A stretch of 36,198 bases of DNA. It comes from Bacteroidaceae bacterium (GTDB lineage Bacteria > Bacteroidota > Bacteroidia > Bacteroidales > Bacteroidaceae). The stretch is taken from positions 1 to 36,198 of the forward strand of contig JAFYMP010000045.1 of NCBI GenBank assembly GCA_017556585.1, given 5' to 3'. Made by a program: the position numbers and the translations under genes. Below the pieces are notes generated by a model. The model had not been told where the DNA came from. It was given only the letters and a program-made list of their open reading frames with translations, and did not search any database. Within the stretch, counting starts at the first letter, position 1. Each line of letters opens with the position of its first letter. Of this stretch, positions 26,911-35,997 are shown piece after piece.

Positions 26911-27909
26911 ATGAAGTTTTTAACTGACGAGAAACTCGTTATCTCCGGAGCAGGAGGTATGATTGGTTCAAACATGGCTCAGACAGCCATTATGATGGGT
27001 TTAACATCAAACATCTGTTTGTACGATGTTTATATGCCGGGTTTGGAAGGTGTTGTTGAAGAACTGCGCCACTGTGCTTTCCCAGGTGTAAACATTACTT
27101 ATACAGACAATGTAGAAGAAGCTTTCACCGGTGCTAAATATATGGTATCTTCAGGTGGTGCTCCTCGTAAAGCAGGTATGACACGTGAAGACCTTTTGGT
27201 TGGAAATGCTAATATCGCAGCTCAGTTGGGTAAAGACATCAAACAGTACTGCCCTGATTTGAAGCACTGCGTTATTATCTTCAACCCTGCTGATATTACA
27301 GGTTTGGTTGCTCTTGTTTATTCAGGTTTGAAACCATCACAGATTACCACATTGGCAGCTCTTGACAGCACACGTTTGCAGAGCGCATTGGCAAAACATT
27401 TTGGTTTGCAGCAGGATAAAGTAACCAATGCACGTACTTACGGTGGTCATGGTGAACAGATGGCAGTATTTGCTTCTACAGCAAAAGTTGATGGCAAACC
27501 TTTGACAGATCTTATCGGTACTCCTGAACTGACAGACGAACAGTGGGCACAGATGAAACAGGATGTTATTAAGGGTGGTGCTAAAATTATTGAATTGCGC
27601 GGACGTTCATCATTCCAGAGCCCATCATACGTTTCTATTGAGATGATTGGTGCTGCTATGGGTGCTGACAAATTTGAATGGCCTGCAGGTTGCTACGTAA
27701 ACAGTGGCAAGTTCAAGAACGTTATGATGGCTATGCCTTCTGTTATTGATGCAACAGGTGTTCACTATACAGAAATCAGCGGAACTGCAGAAGAGATGGC
27801 TGCTATTGAAGCAAGCTATGCACATCTTCAGGCTATGCGCGACGAAGTTATAGGTTTAGGCGTTCTTCCTCCTGTAGAAGAATGGACTAAGATAAATCCA
27901 AATCTCTAA
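26911..27909 (+). CDS. mdh: Malate dehydrogenase
   Basis: This 332-residue NAD-dependent dehydrogenase interconverts malate and oxaloacetate. The dinucleotide-binding loop is ISGAGGMIGSN (residues 11-21) and the catalytic His180 lies in YGGHGEQMAVF. The lactate/malate dehydrogenase fold is otherwise complete, and the length fits the Bacteroidales form. In these organisms the enzyme feeds the reductive branch to fumarate and succinate; that is family knowledge. It is a single-gene unit with its own promoter box and a terminator at 27936-27968. Confidence 0.96.
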   Translation: MKFLTDEKLVISGAGGMIGSNMAQTAIMMGLTSNICLYDVYMPGLEGVVEELRHCAFPGVNITYTDNVEEAFTGAKYMVSSGGAPRKAGMTREDLLVGNANIAAQLGKDIKQYCPDLKHCVIIFNPADITGLVALVYSGLKPSQITTLAALDSTRLQSALAKHFGLQQDKVTNARTYGGHGEQMAVFASTAKVDGKPLTDLIGTPELTDEQWAQMKQDVIKGGAKIIELRGRSSFQSPSYVSIEMIGAAMGADKFEWPAGCYVNSGKFKNVMMAMPSVIDATGVHYTEISGTAEEMAAIEASYAHLQAMRDEVIGLGVLPPVEEWTKINPNL

Positions 27910-27935
27910 TATATAGATTTTAGGTTTAACAGGTA

Positions 27936-27968
27936 GAGAGGGTGCGATAACGTACCCTCTTTCTTTTA
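27936..27968 (+). terminator. Intrinsic terminator after mdh
   Basis: AGAGGGTGCG (27937-27946) pairs with CGTACCCTCT (27951-27960), ten pairs including one G-T, around an ATAA loop, followed by TTCTTTT. The 96 nt from here to the next start are AT-rich with only a one-mismatch -7 box, TATTCTTG at 27992-27999. Confidence 0.88.
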
Positions 27969-28056
27969 TGTTTCCAAATTCTTACAATACGTATTCTTGT
28001 TTTATTCTATAAATGTCACTAACTTAGAGCAAAAATTTTAACCATTGCCTTTATAT

Positions 28057-31000
28057 ATGAAGAAATATATTTTGCTTTTGAGTTTTCTGATGTTTTTCAC
28101 CCTTATCAGAGCCAACTTTGCACAAATTAGCCAAATAACTACCACAGAAGGATTGAGTAGCCAGAACGTCAGTATTATGGAAAAGGACAAATATGGACGT
28201 CTTTGGGTAGGTTCATCTATTGGATTGGATATATTTAATAATGGCAAACTGATCAATCTGCAAACTATTGAGGTGGACGGAACATCAATATTGACCGGTC
28301 AGATTAAGAGCATAGCCTGTGGAGAACGTACACTTATAGCAAGTAAAACCAATGTTATAGATTATGACTATGACAGGAAACAGGCAGAAATCATTAAGTA
28401 TAATGGTACTGATATCACAACAGAACATATTCTTGTAAATGACACCTGTGCATTCTTTTACGACAACACTAAAAACATACTGTTCAAATATCTTATGAAA
28501 GATAGAGAACTAAAAGTTGTCAGTGAATTTCCGGAAGAAAAAGACTACCGATTCTTAAAGATACTTGCAATTGATGGTAGTGAAAAAATCTTGCTATTAG
28601 CAGAAAATGAAAGAGGTATTTTTAGATTACATCTTGATAATGGAGCCATCTTCAATATAAATGCAATAGGTGGTAACATCAATGCAAAATCTACATTCAT
28701 TGACAGCAATCTGAACCTTTGGGTTCAATCGGAACAGGGACTGAATGTTTATGAAATTCATTCCGGATACAGTTTGTTACACAACTATAATTATCAGAAT
28801 TCAATACTTCCGAATCTTCCTATTAACTGTATGGAGGAGATTCCCAATCAGGAAGTAATGATTTGTACCAGAGGTGGAGGAGTATTTATAGCAAACACAC
28901 CCGAAAAGAGGATTAGAAACACAAACATCACTAAAGACAACTGTTTTAACAATGTACAGTGTATGCTTGTTAATGACAAAAGGCTTGAAATGGTTTACGG
29001 AACCGCAAGTAATGGTATTTTGCAGACTTTATACACCTTTATATATACCAAAAACGAAACTATTGTAGATACAAATACCAACACAAGAACTGCAATTGTT
29101 ACTCTTTGCGCATTCCAGAATAAAGAAAAAGATTTTGTATGGTTTGGAACAGCAGGCTATGGTATTGCAAAGTATCTGGAAAAGACAAACAGCGTAGAGT
29201 ATCTGGAATCAACATCTAAAATGAGAGTTGTTTCTATTTGTGAATACGACGATGACCATCTATATTTTATAGACGATTCCAAAGGGTTGATGGTTCTTAA
29301 TAAAAACAGCGGTGAGATTGTTCAGAAAAAGACTTTCAATCAGAATATTTTCAGTTCTTTAGGCAATAATTTTACCGATGTAAGACTGCACAATGCTGAT
29401 AATGGAAATATTCTGCTGTTCAATATTGGCGGAAAACATTATATGATTAAGCAGGATGGTTCTCAAATACAACTTGAATTAGGAGGGGTGGATTATATCT
29501 TTGAGCCAAATATCATAAAATTTGAAGATTACACTGTTGTTGTCAACGATAATGGTATATTTTCTATTAACCATAATGATGCTTCTGTAGAAAATCTATA
29601 TGATTTTGACACCAATACAATGCATAATATAACATCGTCTGCTGCCGATTCATTAGGCAATATATGGTTGGTAAAACCAGATATGCTGTTAAAGTACAAT
29701 ATGAAAGATAAAACTCTTGCAGAGATTCTTCCGGCAGACAGAATGGGATTCTATAATTCCATACAGATTGACCCATTTGACAGAATTTGGCTATCAAGCA
29801 GGCAAAACAGAATTATCTGCTTTGAACCAAATACAATGAGCTATCACATATACTCCAAAAACGATGGTATAAACACCGGTGAATTCCAATATTACTATAC
29901 ATACAAATCTAAATCCGGATTTATTTACTTTCCACACGCATTCGGACTTCTTGTAATTGACACAGAAGAGATAGAACACAATCATAATCACTATGATATC
30001 AGATGTACCTCTATACTTTTGGATGATCAATACGTAAACGTACCTCAAGTATCAGATTCAGAAGAGATTATCCCTGTGTCTCTTTCAAACAAATTTAATT
30101 CATTAAGCATTTCTGTAAGCATAAATTCATTTAACCCCACAAACCCTGTTCCTATAAGGTACACCATAAAAAAAGGTAATAAGGTTATCTACAGCGATAT
30201 TACTTCAAACACCACATTAAATCTGGAAAGACTCTCTTTTGGACAGTATTCACTCTACACACAGCAATTGTGTAGAGAAGGATGGACAGAGGCTCAGCTG
30301 ACACTCCCATTTGTGATTAACAGACCATTTATTAACTCTGTACCGGCATTTATACTACTGTTCCTGTTATTTATTGCATTTGGTATGGCTATTGCCAAAA
30401 TCAGTATGAGCATTAAACAGATCAGTACAGACCGTATTCTGAAGATGCAGGAAAATATGCACAAAGATGAAAAGATTAATCTAATGACAAATATAGCCCA
30501 TGAACTACGTACACCGCTGTCACTTATGTATAATCCTGTAAAGGATCTGTTAGAAGAGAAAGCTGTTAAAAATCTGGATTATGAACGTATAGAACGAATA
30601 TTCAACCAGATAAATAAGATGAATACATTGGTCGATTCTATTCTCAATACAAGTAGAAACGAACTTAATGTTGCAGATATTGAACTTGAAAGTACAGAAA
30701 TAAACAACTGGCTTGGCAACCTTTTGCAGGACTTTAAAATAGACTGCGCCGGAAAAGGATTACATTTAATCTTTAGTCCTGACACCTCTATAGGAAACGT
30801 TGAGATTGATAAGAAATTTGTAGAGATTGGCATTAACAACCTTGTAACAAATGCCATCAAATATAGCGAATCAGGACACATAATAGTAAGTACATCAAAG
30901 ACAGACACAACGCTCATAATTGCTGTTAAAGACGAAGGACGTGGTTTCCTGTGTAATCCGGAAGATTTGTTCAAACGCTACTATAGAGAGCAGGAGAATG

Positions 31001-32055
31001 ACAATATAACAGGTTATGGTTTGGGTTTATCGTATGCGCGTCTGCTTATAAGAATGTTAAACGGAGACATTAAGGCGAGCAAAAACAGCGACAAAGGTTC
31101 TACTTTTACCATATATCTTCCACTACATGCAAATATTGAATCACAAAAAGTAATCACTATAGATTCAACTGAGACTCATATTTCAGATAATAAGGAATCT
31201 ATTGAGAATTCAAATACAAACATCATACAGAAACAGAATCAGCAATTTATAGATGAAACCGATTTCGATACCAAGAATATGTCCCTTCTTATTGTTGATG
31301 ACCAGGAAGATATTCTTGAATTTATATCAAAAGAATACTCACTACTATTCAGCGCTATTTATACTGCTCACGATGGTAAAGAGGCACTGGATGTTATAAA
31401 GAGTAAAATGCCAAATGTTGTGGTAAGTGATATTATGATGCCAAAAATGACCGGTTTTGACCTATGTAAAAAGATAAAGACCGATGTTGAATTGAGCCAT
31501 ATACCTGTAATATTGCTTACTTCAAGAACTGACCCTAAGAATCAGGATATGGGTTATAAGATGGGTGCAGATGCATTTATTCCAAAACCTTTCGATTCAA
31601 AGGCTCTATATAAGGTTATCAGAAGCCAGCTGAGAAATAGATATGAGATAAGAAGACAATACGCGTCATCGTTCTTCACTGAAATATCAGAAGATCAAAC
31701 ATTCTCTGCTGCCGACGAAGAATTTGTACAGAGACTAAACAAATATATAAAAGACAACATAGCTGATCAGGATTTGAATGTCGAAAAAATAACCGATTAC
31801 ATGGGAGTTTCCCGTACCACCTTATTTAATAAGATGAGCAACCTGATTGGTTCGTCTGCAAACAAGTACATTCGTCGTATCAGAATGAACGAAGCTAAGG
31901 AACTGTTAAGCAAAACCGATATGCCTATTGGAGAGATTGCACTAAAAACCGGTTTCTCGGAAAGTCAGTACTTTAGCACTGTTTTCAAACAAGAAACCGG
32001 ACTTACTCCATCACAATTTAAAGATCAGAACTACAAGAAAGGAGCTATAAACTAA
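28057..32055 (+). CDS. Hybrid two-component system regulator (HTCS)
   Basis: This single protein of 1,332 residues combines sensor, kinase and regulator. After a signal segment (MKKYILLLSFLMFFTLIRAN) come periplasmic two-component propeller repeats (SSQNVSIMEKDKYGRLWVGS near 35-55; further DRIWLSS-type blades) and a Y_Y_Y-like domain (about 660-755). A transmembrane helix (about 760-782) leads to a histidine kinase with phospho-acceptor His815 (NIAHELRTPLSL) and an ATPase domain (NLVTNAIKYSESG, GYGLGLSYARLL). A receiver follows with phospho-acceptor Asp1125 (VVSDIMMPKMTGFDL), then a C-terminal AraC-type helix-turn-helix (about 1230-1330). I chose ATG at 28057; a TTG at 28045 is in frame. HTCS proteins usually bind glycan fragments and activate nearby polysaccharide loci, but no susC/susD or glycosidase gene is in this window. 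Confidence 0.95.
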   Translation: MKKYILLLSFLMFFTLIRANFAQISQITTTEGLSSQNVSIMEKDKYGRLWVGSSIGLDIFNNGKLINLQTIEVDGTSILTGQIKSIACGERTLIASKTNVIDYDYDRKQAEIIKYNGTDITTEHILVNDTCAFFYDNTKNILFKYLMKDRELKVVSEFPEEKDYRFLKILAIDGSEKILLLAENERGIFRLHLDNGAIFNINAIGGNINAKSTFIDSNLNLWVQSEQGLNVYEIHSGYSLLHNYNYQNSILPNLPINCMEEIPNQEVMICTRGGGVFIANTPEKRIRNTNITKDNCFNNVQCMLVNDKRLEMVYGTASNGILQTLYTFIYTKNETIVDTNTNTRTAIVTLCAFQNKEKDFVWFGTAGYGIAKYLEKTNSVEYLESTSKMRVVSICEYDDDHLYFIDDSKGLMVLNKNSGEIVQKKTFNQNIFSSLGNNFTDVRLHNADNGNILLFNIGGKHYMIKQDGSQIQLELGGVDYIFEPNIIKFEDYTVVVNDNGIFSINHNDASVENLYDFDTNTMHNITSSAADSLGNIWLVKPDMLLKYNMKDKTLAEILPADRMGFYNSIQIDPFDRIWLSSRQNRIICFEPNTMSYHIYSKNDGINTGEFQYYYTYKSKSGFIYFPHAFGLLVIDTEEIEHNHNHYDIRCTSILLDDQYVNVPQVSDSEEIIPVSLSNKFNSLSISVSINSFNPTNPVPIRYTIKKGNKVIYSDITSNTTLNLERLSFGQYSLYTQQLCREGWTEAQLTLPFVINRPFINSVPAFILLFLLFIAFGMAIAKISMSIKQISTDRILKMQENMHKDEKINLMTNIAHELRTPLSLMYNPVKDLLEEKAVKNLDYERIERIFNQINKMNTLVDSILNTSRNELNVADIELESTEINNWLGNLLQDFKIDCAGKGLHLIFSPDTSIGNVEIDKKFVEIGINNLVTNAIKYSESGHIIVSTSKTDTTLIIAVKDEGRGFLCNPEDLFKRYYREQENDNITGYGLGLSYARLLIRMLNGDIKASKNSDKGSTFTIYLPLHANIESQKVITIDSTETHISDNKESIENSNTNIIQKQNQQFIDETDFDTKNMSLLIVDDQEDILEFISKEYSLLFSAIYTAHDGKEALDVIKSKMPNVVVSDIMMPKMTGFDLCKKIKTDVELSHIPVILLTSRTDPKNQDMGYKMGADAFIPKPFDSKALYKVIRSQLRNRYEIRRQYASSFFTEISEDQTFSAADEEFVQRLNKYIKDNIADQDLNVEKITDYMGVSRTTLFNKMSNLIGSSANKYIRRIRMNEAKELLSKTDMPIGEIALKTGFSESQYFSTVFKQETGLTPSQFKDQNYKKGAIN

Positions 32056-33176
32056 ACTAAAGGCTTGTATATTGAACCCGGGAATGGCTTAACCAGACCC
32101 TTAAGTTCAAGTTCAAAAAGAATAGAAGTCATTAAAGCATAAGGTATATTACTATCTACAATCAATGTATTGATATGTATGCCTTGTGCTTTTTCTTTTA
32201 TTCTGTCAAATACCCACTTTTCCTGTTCTGATAGTTCAAATTGCAGCTCAGTTTGCACAGCAATTTCATTTTTACTACTGCCGGAACTCCATCTCATAGC
32301 ATTTATAAGATCTTCTGCCGATGTTATCAGCGCAGCCTTATTATCGCGAATAAGCGCATTACACCCTTCTGAGTAGATATCACCTACGCTACCGGGAAAT
32401 GCAAAACAATCACGACAATAGCTTTGCGCCATGTCTGCTGTAGCTAACGAACCGCCTCTTGATGCAGACTCTACTATTACTACAGCATCGGCCAATCCTG
32501 CTATTACTCTGTTTCTTCTTAGAAAATTATGTGGAAGAGGAACAGTTTCACTCATAAACTCCGTTACAAGCCCACCACATTGTAACATACGTTTAGCCAT
32601 ATCCCTATTCTTTTGGGGATATATCATATCTAGTCCGTGTGCCAGCACACCAACCGTTTTACATCCATTATCTAAAGCTGCTTTATGGGAAAGGGCATCT
32701 ATTCCGTAAGCTAATCCACTTACTATTAAGACATCGGGACAGAACGCATGCAAATCTGCTATTAAGCTATTACACATTCTGCGTCCATATTCAGTAGCTT
32801 TTCTGGTACCGACCACAGATACTACCCTTGTAGCATTCAGGTCTGCGTTGCCTAAAGTAAACAGCAACAATGGTGCGTCTTCACAATCCCTTAATCGGGA
32901 TGGGTAATCTTCGTTTTCCGGTGTTAGACATCTTATGTGATTCTCTTCTATAAAACGGAGTTCTTCTTCCGCTTTTATAAAAACACCGGAGTCATCCAGT
33001 GCATTAATAAGACTTTGGTTGACTCCGGTGATTATTTCATTAAGATGTTTTCTATTCCTGAAGATTTCCTGTGCGCTTCCGAATTGTTCGTATAGATACT
33101 TTGCTCTTATAGAGCCTAACTTATCTATTCTGTTCAATGCCAGCAACGCCGTCAGTTCATCTTTCGGCGAATTCAC
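32052..33176 (-). CDS. dprA: DNA processing protein DprA
   Basis: This 374-residue protein has an N-terminal helix-hairpin-helix-like region (about 1-75), the Rossmann-type DprA core, and a C-terminal winged helix (about 310-374). The core is marked by VVSVVGTRKATEYGRRM, VSGLAYGIDALSHKAALDNG, NFLRRNRVIAGLADAVVIVE and ESASRGGSLATA. DprA binds single-stranded DNA and loads RecA during natural transformation, but is widespread in species not known to be competent. The gene lies 12 nt after the OmpA/TPR lipoprotein gene and is probably co-transcribed with it. Its 3' end overlaps the convergent HTCS gene by 4 nt. Confidence 0.95.
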   Translation of the reverse strand: MNSPKDELTALLALNRIDKLGSIRAKYLYEQFGSAQEIFRNRKHLNEIITGVNQSLINALDDSGVFIKAEEELRFIEENHIRCLTPENEDYPSRLRDCEDAPLLLFTLGNADLNATRVVSVVGTRKATEYGRRMCNSLIADLHAFCPDVLIVSGLAYGIDALSHKAALDNGCKTVGVLAHGLDMIYPQKNRDMAKRMLQCGGLVTEFMSETVPLPHNFLRRNRVIAGLADAVVIVESASRGGSLATADMAQSYCRDCFAFPGSVGDIYSEGCNALIRDNKAALITSAEDLINAMRWSSGSSKNEIAVQTELQFELSEQEKWVFDRIKEKAQGIHINTLIVDSNIPYALMTSILFELELKGLVKPFPGSIYKPLV

Positions 33177-33188
33177 TTAATATAAGGA

Positions 33189-34877
33189 TTAGAGGTTTGA
33201 AACTGCGTCCTGATATTTAGCAAATTCAAGATCTTTCTGAGCTTTAGCCTTCATTGAAGCATCAAGGCTAACTGCTTTCTTCAAGTTCTGAGCTACTGCT
33301 GCGCTGTCGTTTGTACGAGCTGCAACTACAGCTGCCAAATATGAAGTGTAAGCATCAGCATCTTTAACTGCTGCAAGAACTCTCTTTGCACCTGCATAGT
33401 CATTGTTCATGATAAGAGCAAGAGCTTCACCGTTAGTGTTGCTACCCTTCAATGCAGTAACTGCGCGATCATACTGACCCTGTGCGATGTAAAGGTTACC
33501 AAGAGCTTCCTGGTTTTCTTTAGCTGCACCACCCTTTGCAAAGTACTGAGCTGCTTCTGCAGGTTTGCTGTTTGCCAAGCAGAGAAGACCCATGTTTGTG
33601 TTTACTTCTGCTGCTGAAGCGTTCAAGTTAAGAGCTTTCTTATAGTTAGCTTCTGCTGTAGCCATATCGCCATTAGCAAATGCAATCATACCAAGATTGT
33701 TGTATGCGCGATAGTCGTTAGGATAGTTCTTGATAGCTGTTGAATAGATAGCCTTCTGACGGTTCTGATCGTTAGTCAGAGTAGCAGCATAAAGAAGTTC
33801 TTCTACGCTAAGAGCTGCAGGATTGTTGTTGAATGCTTCGTTGATTTCATCGTCTGCACGACCAATAAGCTGGTAGTTCAATGTGAGACGTGCGCGACGC
33901 AACTGAGGAAGAATTTCGTCTGCCAATTCTTTGTAAACTGCTGACAAGTTCTTGATTTCAGTTTCACGCTTTTCAGGATCTGAATACATTGAAAGGACGC
34001 GAAGGATAAGGTCTTTATCCTGGATGTTTGAATTTTCAACCAAAGTCTTGAAACCATCCCAGTCTTCTGCAGTGTATTTTGAATCAACAGCGATATCCAA
34101 TTTGCTCTTCTTCATTTCGCTCTGGATATATTTCTTTGCGTTCTTTTCACGCTGACCAGCCAAGTTTTCGTTCAAATCTGTAGCACCATCAGGTGAAGCG
34201 TATGCAGAAACTTCCAAGTTTTCAATACCGTAGTTCTTTGTATCTGCTGAGAAGTTAGCCATAGCTTCTTTCAAAGCTGTGATAGCATCGCTCTTCTTTT
34301 CGCTTGAACGTACGTTAGCCTGCTGGATGATAAACATGATGTTAGCTTCCTGAGCCTGCTTTACAATACGCTGGTAAGCATCCTGTGAAGAAGCAGTGTT
34401 AGCAGCTTCTGCTGTTTCAGCATAAAGTTCTGCAGTAGCGATAACACCATCAGCAATCTTTATAGGAGCAATTTCCTTAACTTTACCCTTAACTGTAGCG
34501 TCGAAAGTCAAATAAAGTTCTGACTTTGCCATTTCAGGCTGATAAGGGAAAGAAGTTTTGATTGTGTAGTTGTCGCCTTCTTTCTTGATAACAACTTTAT
34601 TGTTACCTTCTACCTTTTCGCCCTGGAATGTAACAGCGTCACCCTTTACAGAGCCACCTTCCCACTGAAGAACAGGAGTTACAGTAACAACAGCTTTTTT
34701 GTTGAAATACTTTTCTGGGAAAGTACCATCAACAGTAACAGGAACTTCACCGTTAACAGCCTCAAGAATCTGAGGAGTTACTGCAAAAGAAGTACCCTCT
34801 GGCAATTCCATATTTGAACAACTTGCCAGCAATAAAACACCTGCGCCAAGTAGCGCAATACGCATTTTCTTGATCAT
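33189..34877 (-). CDS. OmpA-like/TPR outer-membrane lipoprotein
   Basis: This 562-residue lipoprotein has a type II signal ending LLLASC, with Cys20 as the lipidated residue. An Ig-like beta domain (about 25-150) precedes an OmpA-like segment (about 165-270; LEVSAYASPDGATDLNENLA then GQREKNAKKYI). The C-terminal half carries tetratricopeptide repeats (about 350-540), for example YRAYNNLGMIAFANGDMATA and AEVNTNMGLLCLANSKPAEA. The OmpA fold suggests peptidoglycan contact, though the ASPDG form is unlike the usual TDxxG. Its function is unknown; a scaffold between outer membrane and cell wall is inference. It is probably abundant, given the strong codon preference. It has its own promoter box at 34931-34938 and continues into dprA. 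Confidence 0.85.
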   Translation of the reverse strand: MIKKMRIALLGAGVLLLASCSNMELPEGTSFAVTPQILEAVNGEVPVTVDGTFPEKYFNKKAVVTVTPVLQWEGGSVKGDAVTFQGEKVEGNNKVVIKKEGDNYTIKTSFPYQPEMAKSELYLTFDATVKGKVKEIAPIKIADGVIATAELYAETAEAANTASSQDAYQRIVKQAQEANIMFIIQQANVRSSEKKSDAITALKEAMANFSADTKNYGIENLEVSAYASPDGATDLNENLAGQREKNAKKYIQSEMKKSKLDIAVDSKYTAEDWDGFKTLVENSNIQDKDLILRVLSMYSDPEKRETEIKNLSAVYKELADEILPQLRRARLTLNYQLIGRADDEINEAFNNNPAALSVEELLYAATLTNDQNRQKAIYSTAIKNYPNDYRAYNNLGMIAFANGDMATAEANYKKALNLNASAAEVNTNMGLLCLANSKPAEAAQYFAKGGAAKENQEALGNLYIAQGQYDRAVTALKGSNTNGEALALIMNNDYAGAKRVLAAVKDADAYTSYLAAVVAARTNDSAAVAQNLKKAVSLDASMKAKAQKDLEFAKYQDAVSNL

Positions 34878-34930
34878 AGTTAATTTATTAAAATGAATAA
34901 TTCAGTTTTTTCGTAGTTAACACAGTTGCG

Positions 34931-34938
34931 CAAAACTA
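34931..34938 (-). promoter_or_regulatory. Promoter -7 box of the OmpA/TPR lipoprotein gene
   Basis: TAGTTTTG on the minus strand (34938-34931) matches TAnnTTTG; predicted start is near 34924, giving a leader of about 47 nt. A GTTG, one base off TTTG, lies 18 nt upstream. Inverted arms GTAGTT (34913-34918) and AACTAC (34934-34939) flank the start site and could be an operator. Confidence 0.5.
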
Positions 34939-35019
34939 CAAAAAAGAATTGATACACAACACCACGCGCGCGTTTTTTTTATAATATAAGACGGTTTATG
35001 GGCAATAATAGCGAAAACT

Positions 35020-35937
35020 CTACCAATTTTTACTGTTTCTTGGGTGATGAAGTTCTATTTCTTCACGCAATCTGTTTCGGTCTATATGGGTATATATTTC
35101 TGTTGTAGCTATCTTTTCATGACCTAACATACACTGAATAGCTCGCAGATTTGCCCCACCCTCCAACAGGTGTGTAGCAAATGAGTGGCGGAAAGTATGC
35201 GGACTCACACTCTTATTTATATCTGCTTCCTGAACCAGCTTTTTTACTATATCAAATACCATTACTCTAGATATAGGTTTCCCTCTCCTTATGCTTAAAA
35301 AGAGAAATGATTCAAACCCCGGCTTTATATCTATATGGTTTCTTGTACCATCTATATATGTGGTTATCTCCTTAATGGCTGTGGGCGACATTGGAACCAG
35401 ACGCTGCTTGCTTCCCTTACCGGTTACTCTTAAGAAGCCCTCTTCCATATAAAGGTCGTTCATTTTCAAGCCACATAGTTCAGATACGCGTAATCCGCAA
35501 CTATACATAGTCTCTATCATAGCCTTGTTTCTATGACCTTCCGGCTGTGACATATCTATACATTTTACTATTCTGTCTATCTCTTCTACTGTTAGTACAT
35601 CAGGTAGATGACGTCCTATTTTTGGTGACTCAAGAAATTCACTGGGATCTGTAGGAATATATTCGTCTATCAGAAGAAATTTAAAGAACGATTTTATTCC
35701 CGATATTATCCTTATCTGAGAACGAGGAGCAATACCCAAATCTCGTAATCCCGCAGCAAATGTATGCAGATTATCGAGAGTAACCTGCTGAATAGCAATA
35801 CCTTCATCGTTTAAAAACGATAATAGTTTAGAAACATCCGAAAGGTATGCTTCTAATGTATTTGGAGATAACGATTTTTCTAACAATAGGTATTGTCTGT
35901 ACTTCTGTAATAACTGATTTTGTTCTTTTGTTTCCAT
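35020..35937 (-). CDS. xerD: Tyrosine recombinase, XerD type
   Basis: This 305-residue protein has the N-terminal core-binding domain (LLQKYRQYLLLEKSLSPNTL, about 9-28 onward) and the catalytic domain with all key residues: Arg150 (SCGLRVSEL), Lys174 (VTGKGSKQR), His247-x-x-Arg250 (PHTFRHSFATHLLEGG), His273 (LGHEK) and Tyr282 (TEIYTH). The THLLEGGANLRAIQ segment is typical of XerD. With the XerC-type protein at 477-1358 it could form the heteromeric recombinase acting at dif, which is not found in this window. A -7 box TAACTTTG (35988-35981, minus strand) lies upstream and overlaps the leader region of the divergent methyltransferase gene. Confidence 0.92.
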   Translation of the reverse strand: METKEQNQLLQKYRQYLLLEKSLSPNTLEAYLSDVSKLLSFLNDEGIAIQQVTLDNLHTFAAGLRDLGIAPRSQIRIISGIKSFFKFLLIDEYIPTDPSEFLESPKIGRHLPDVLTVEEIDRIVKCIDMSQPEGHRNKAMIETMYSCGLRVSELCGLKMNDLYMEEGFLRVTGKGSKQRLVPMSPTAIKEITTYIDGTRNHIDIKPGFESFLFLSIRRGKPISRVMVFDIVKKLVQEADINKSVSPHTFRHSFATHLLEGGANLRAIQCMLGHEKIATTEIYTHIDRNRLREEIELHHPRNSKNW

Positions 35938-35980
35938 CTAAGCAAAAATCTTCCTAACTTCGTAGCCGATTAAGCAGATA

Positions 35981-35988
35981 CAAAGTTA
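35981..35988 (-). promoter_or_regulatory. Promoter -7 box of xerD
   Basis: TAACTTTG on the minus strand (35988-35981) matches TAnnTTTG, about 43 nt before the ATG at 35937. Its -33 region would fall inside the divergent methyltransferase gene. On the plus strand TAACTTCG at 35955-35962 is a one-mismatch box for that gene, so the two promoters overlap in a 60-nt gap. Confidence 0.5.
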
Positions 35989-35997
35989 ATTAAAAAA

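Noticed and set aside
34964-34980. ACGCGCGCGT followed by eight T as a terminator
   Set aside because: The T-run is on the plus strand and no plus-strand gene lies upstream; a self-complementary 10-mer leaves no proper loop.
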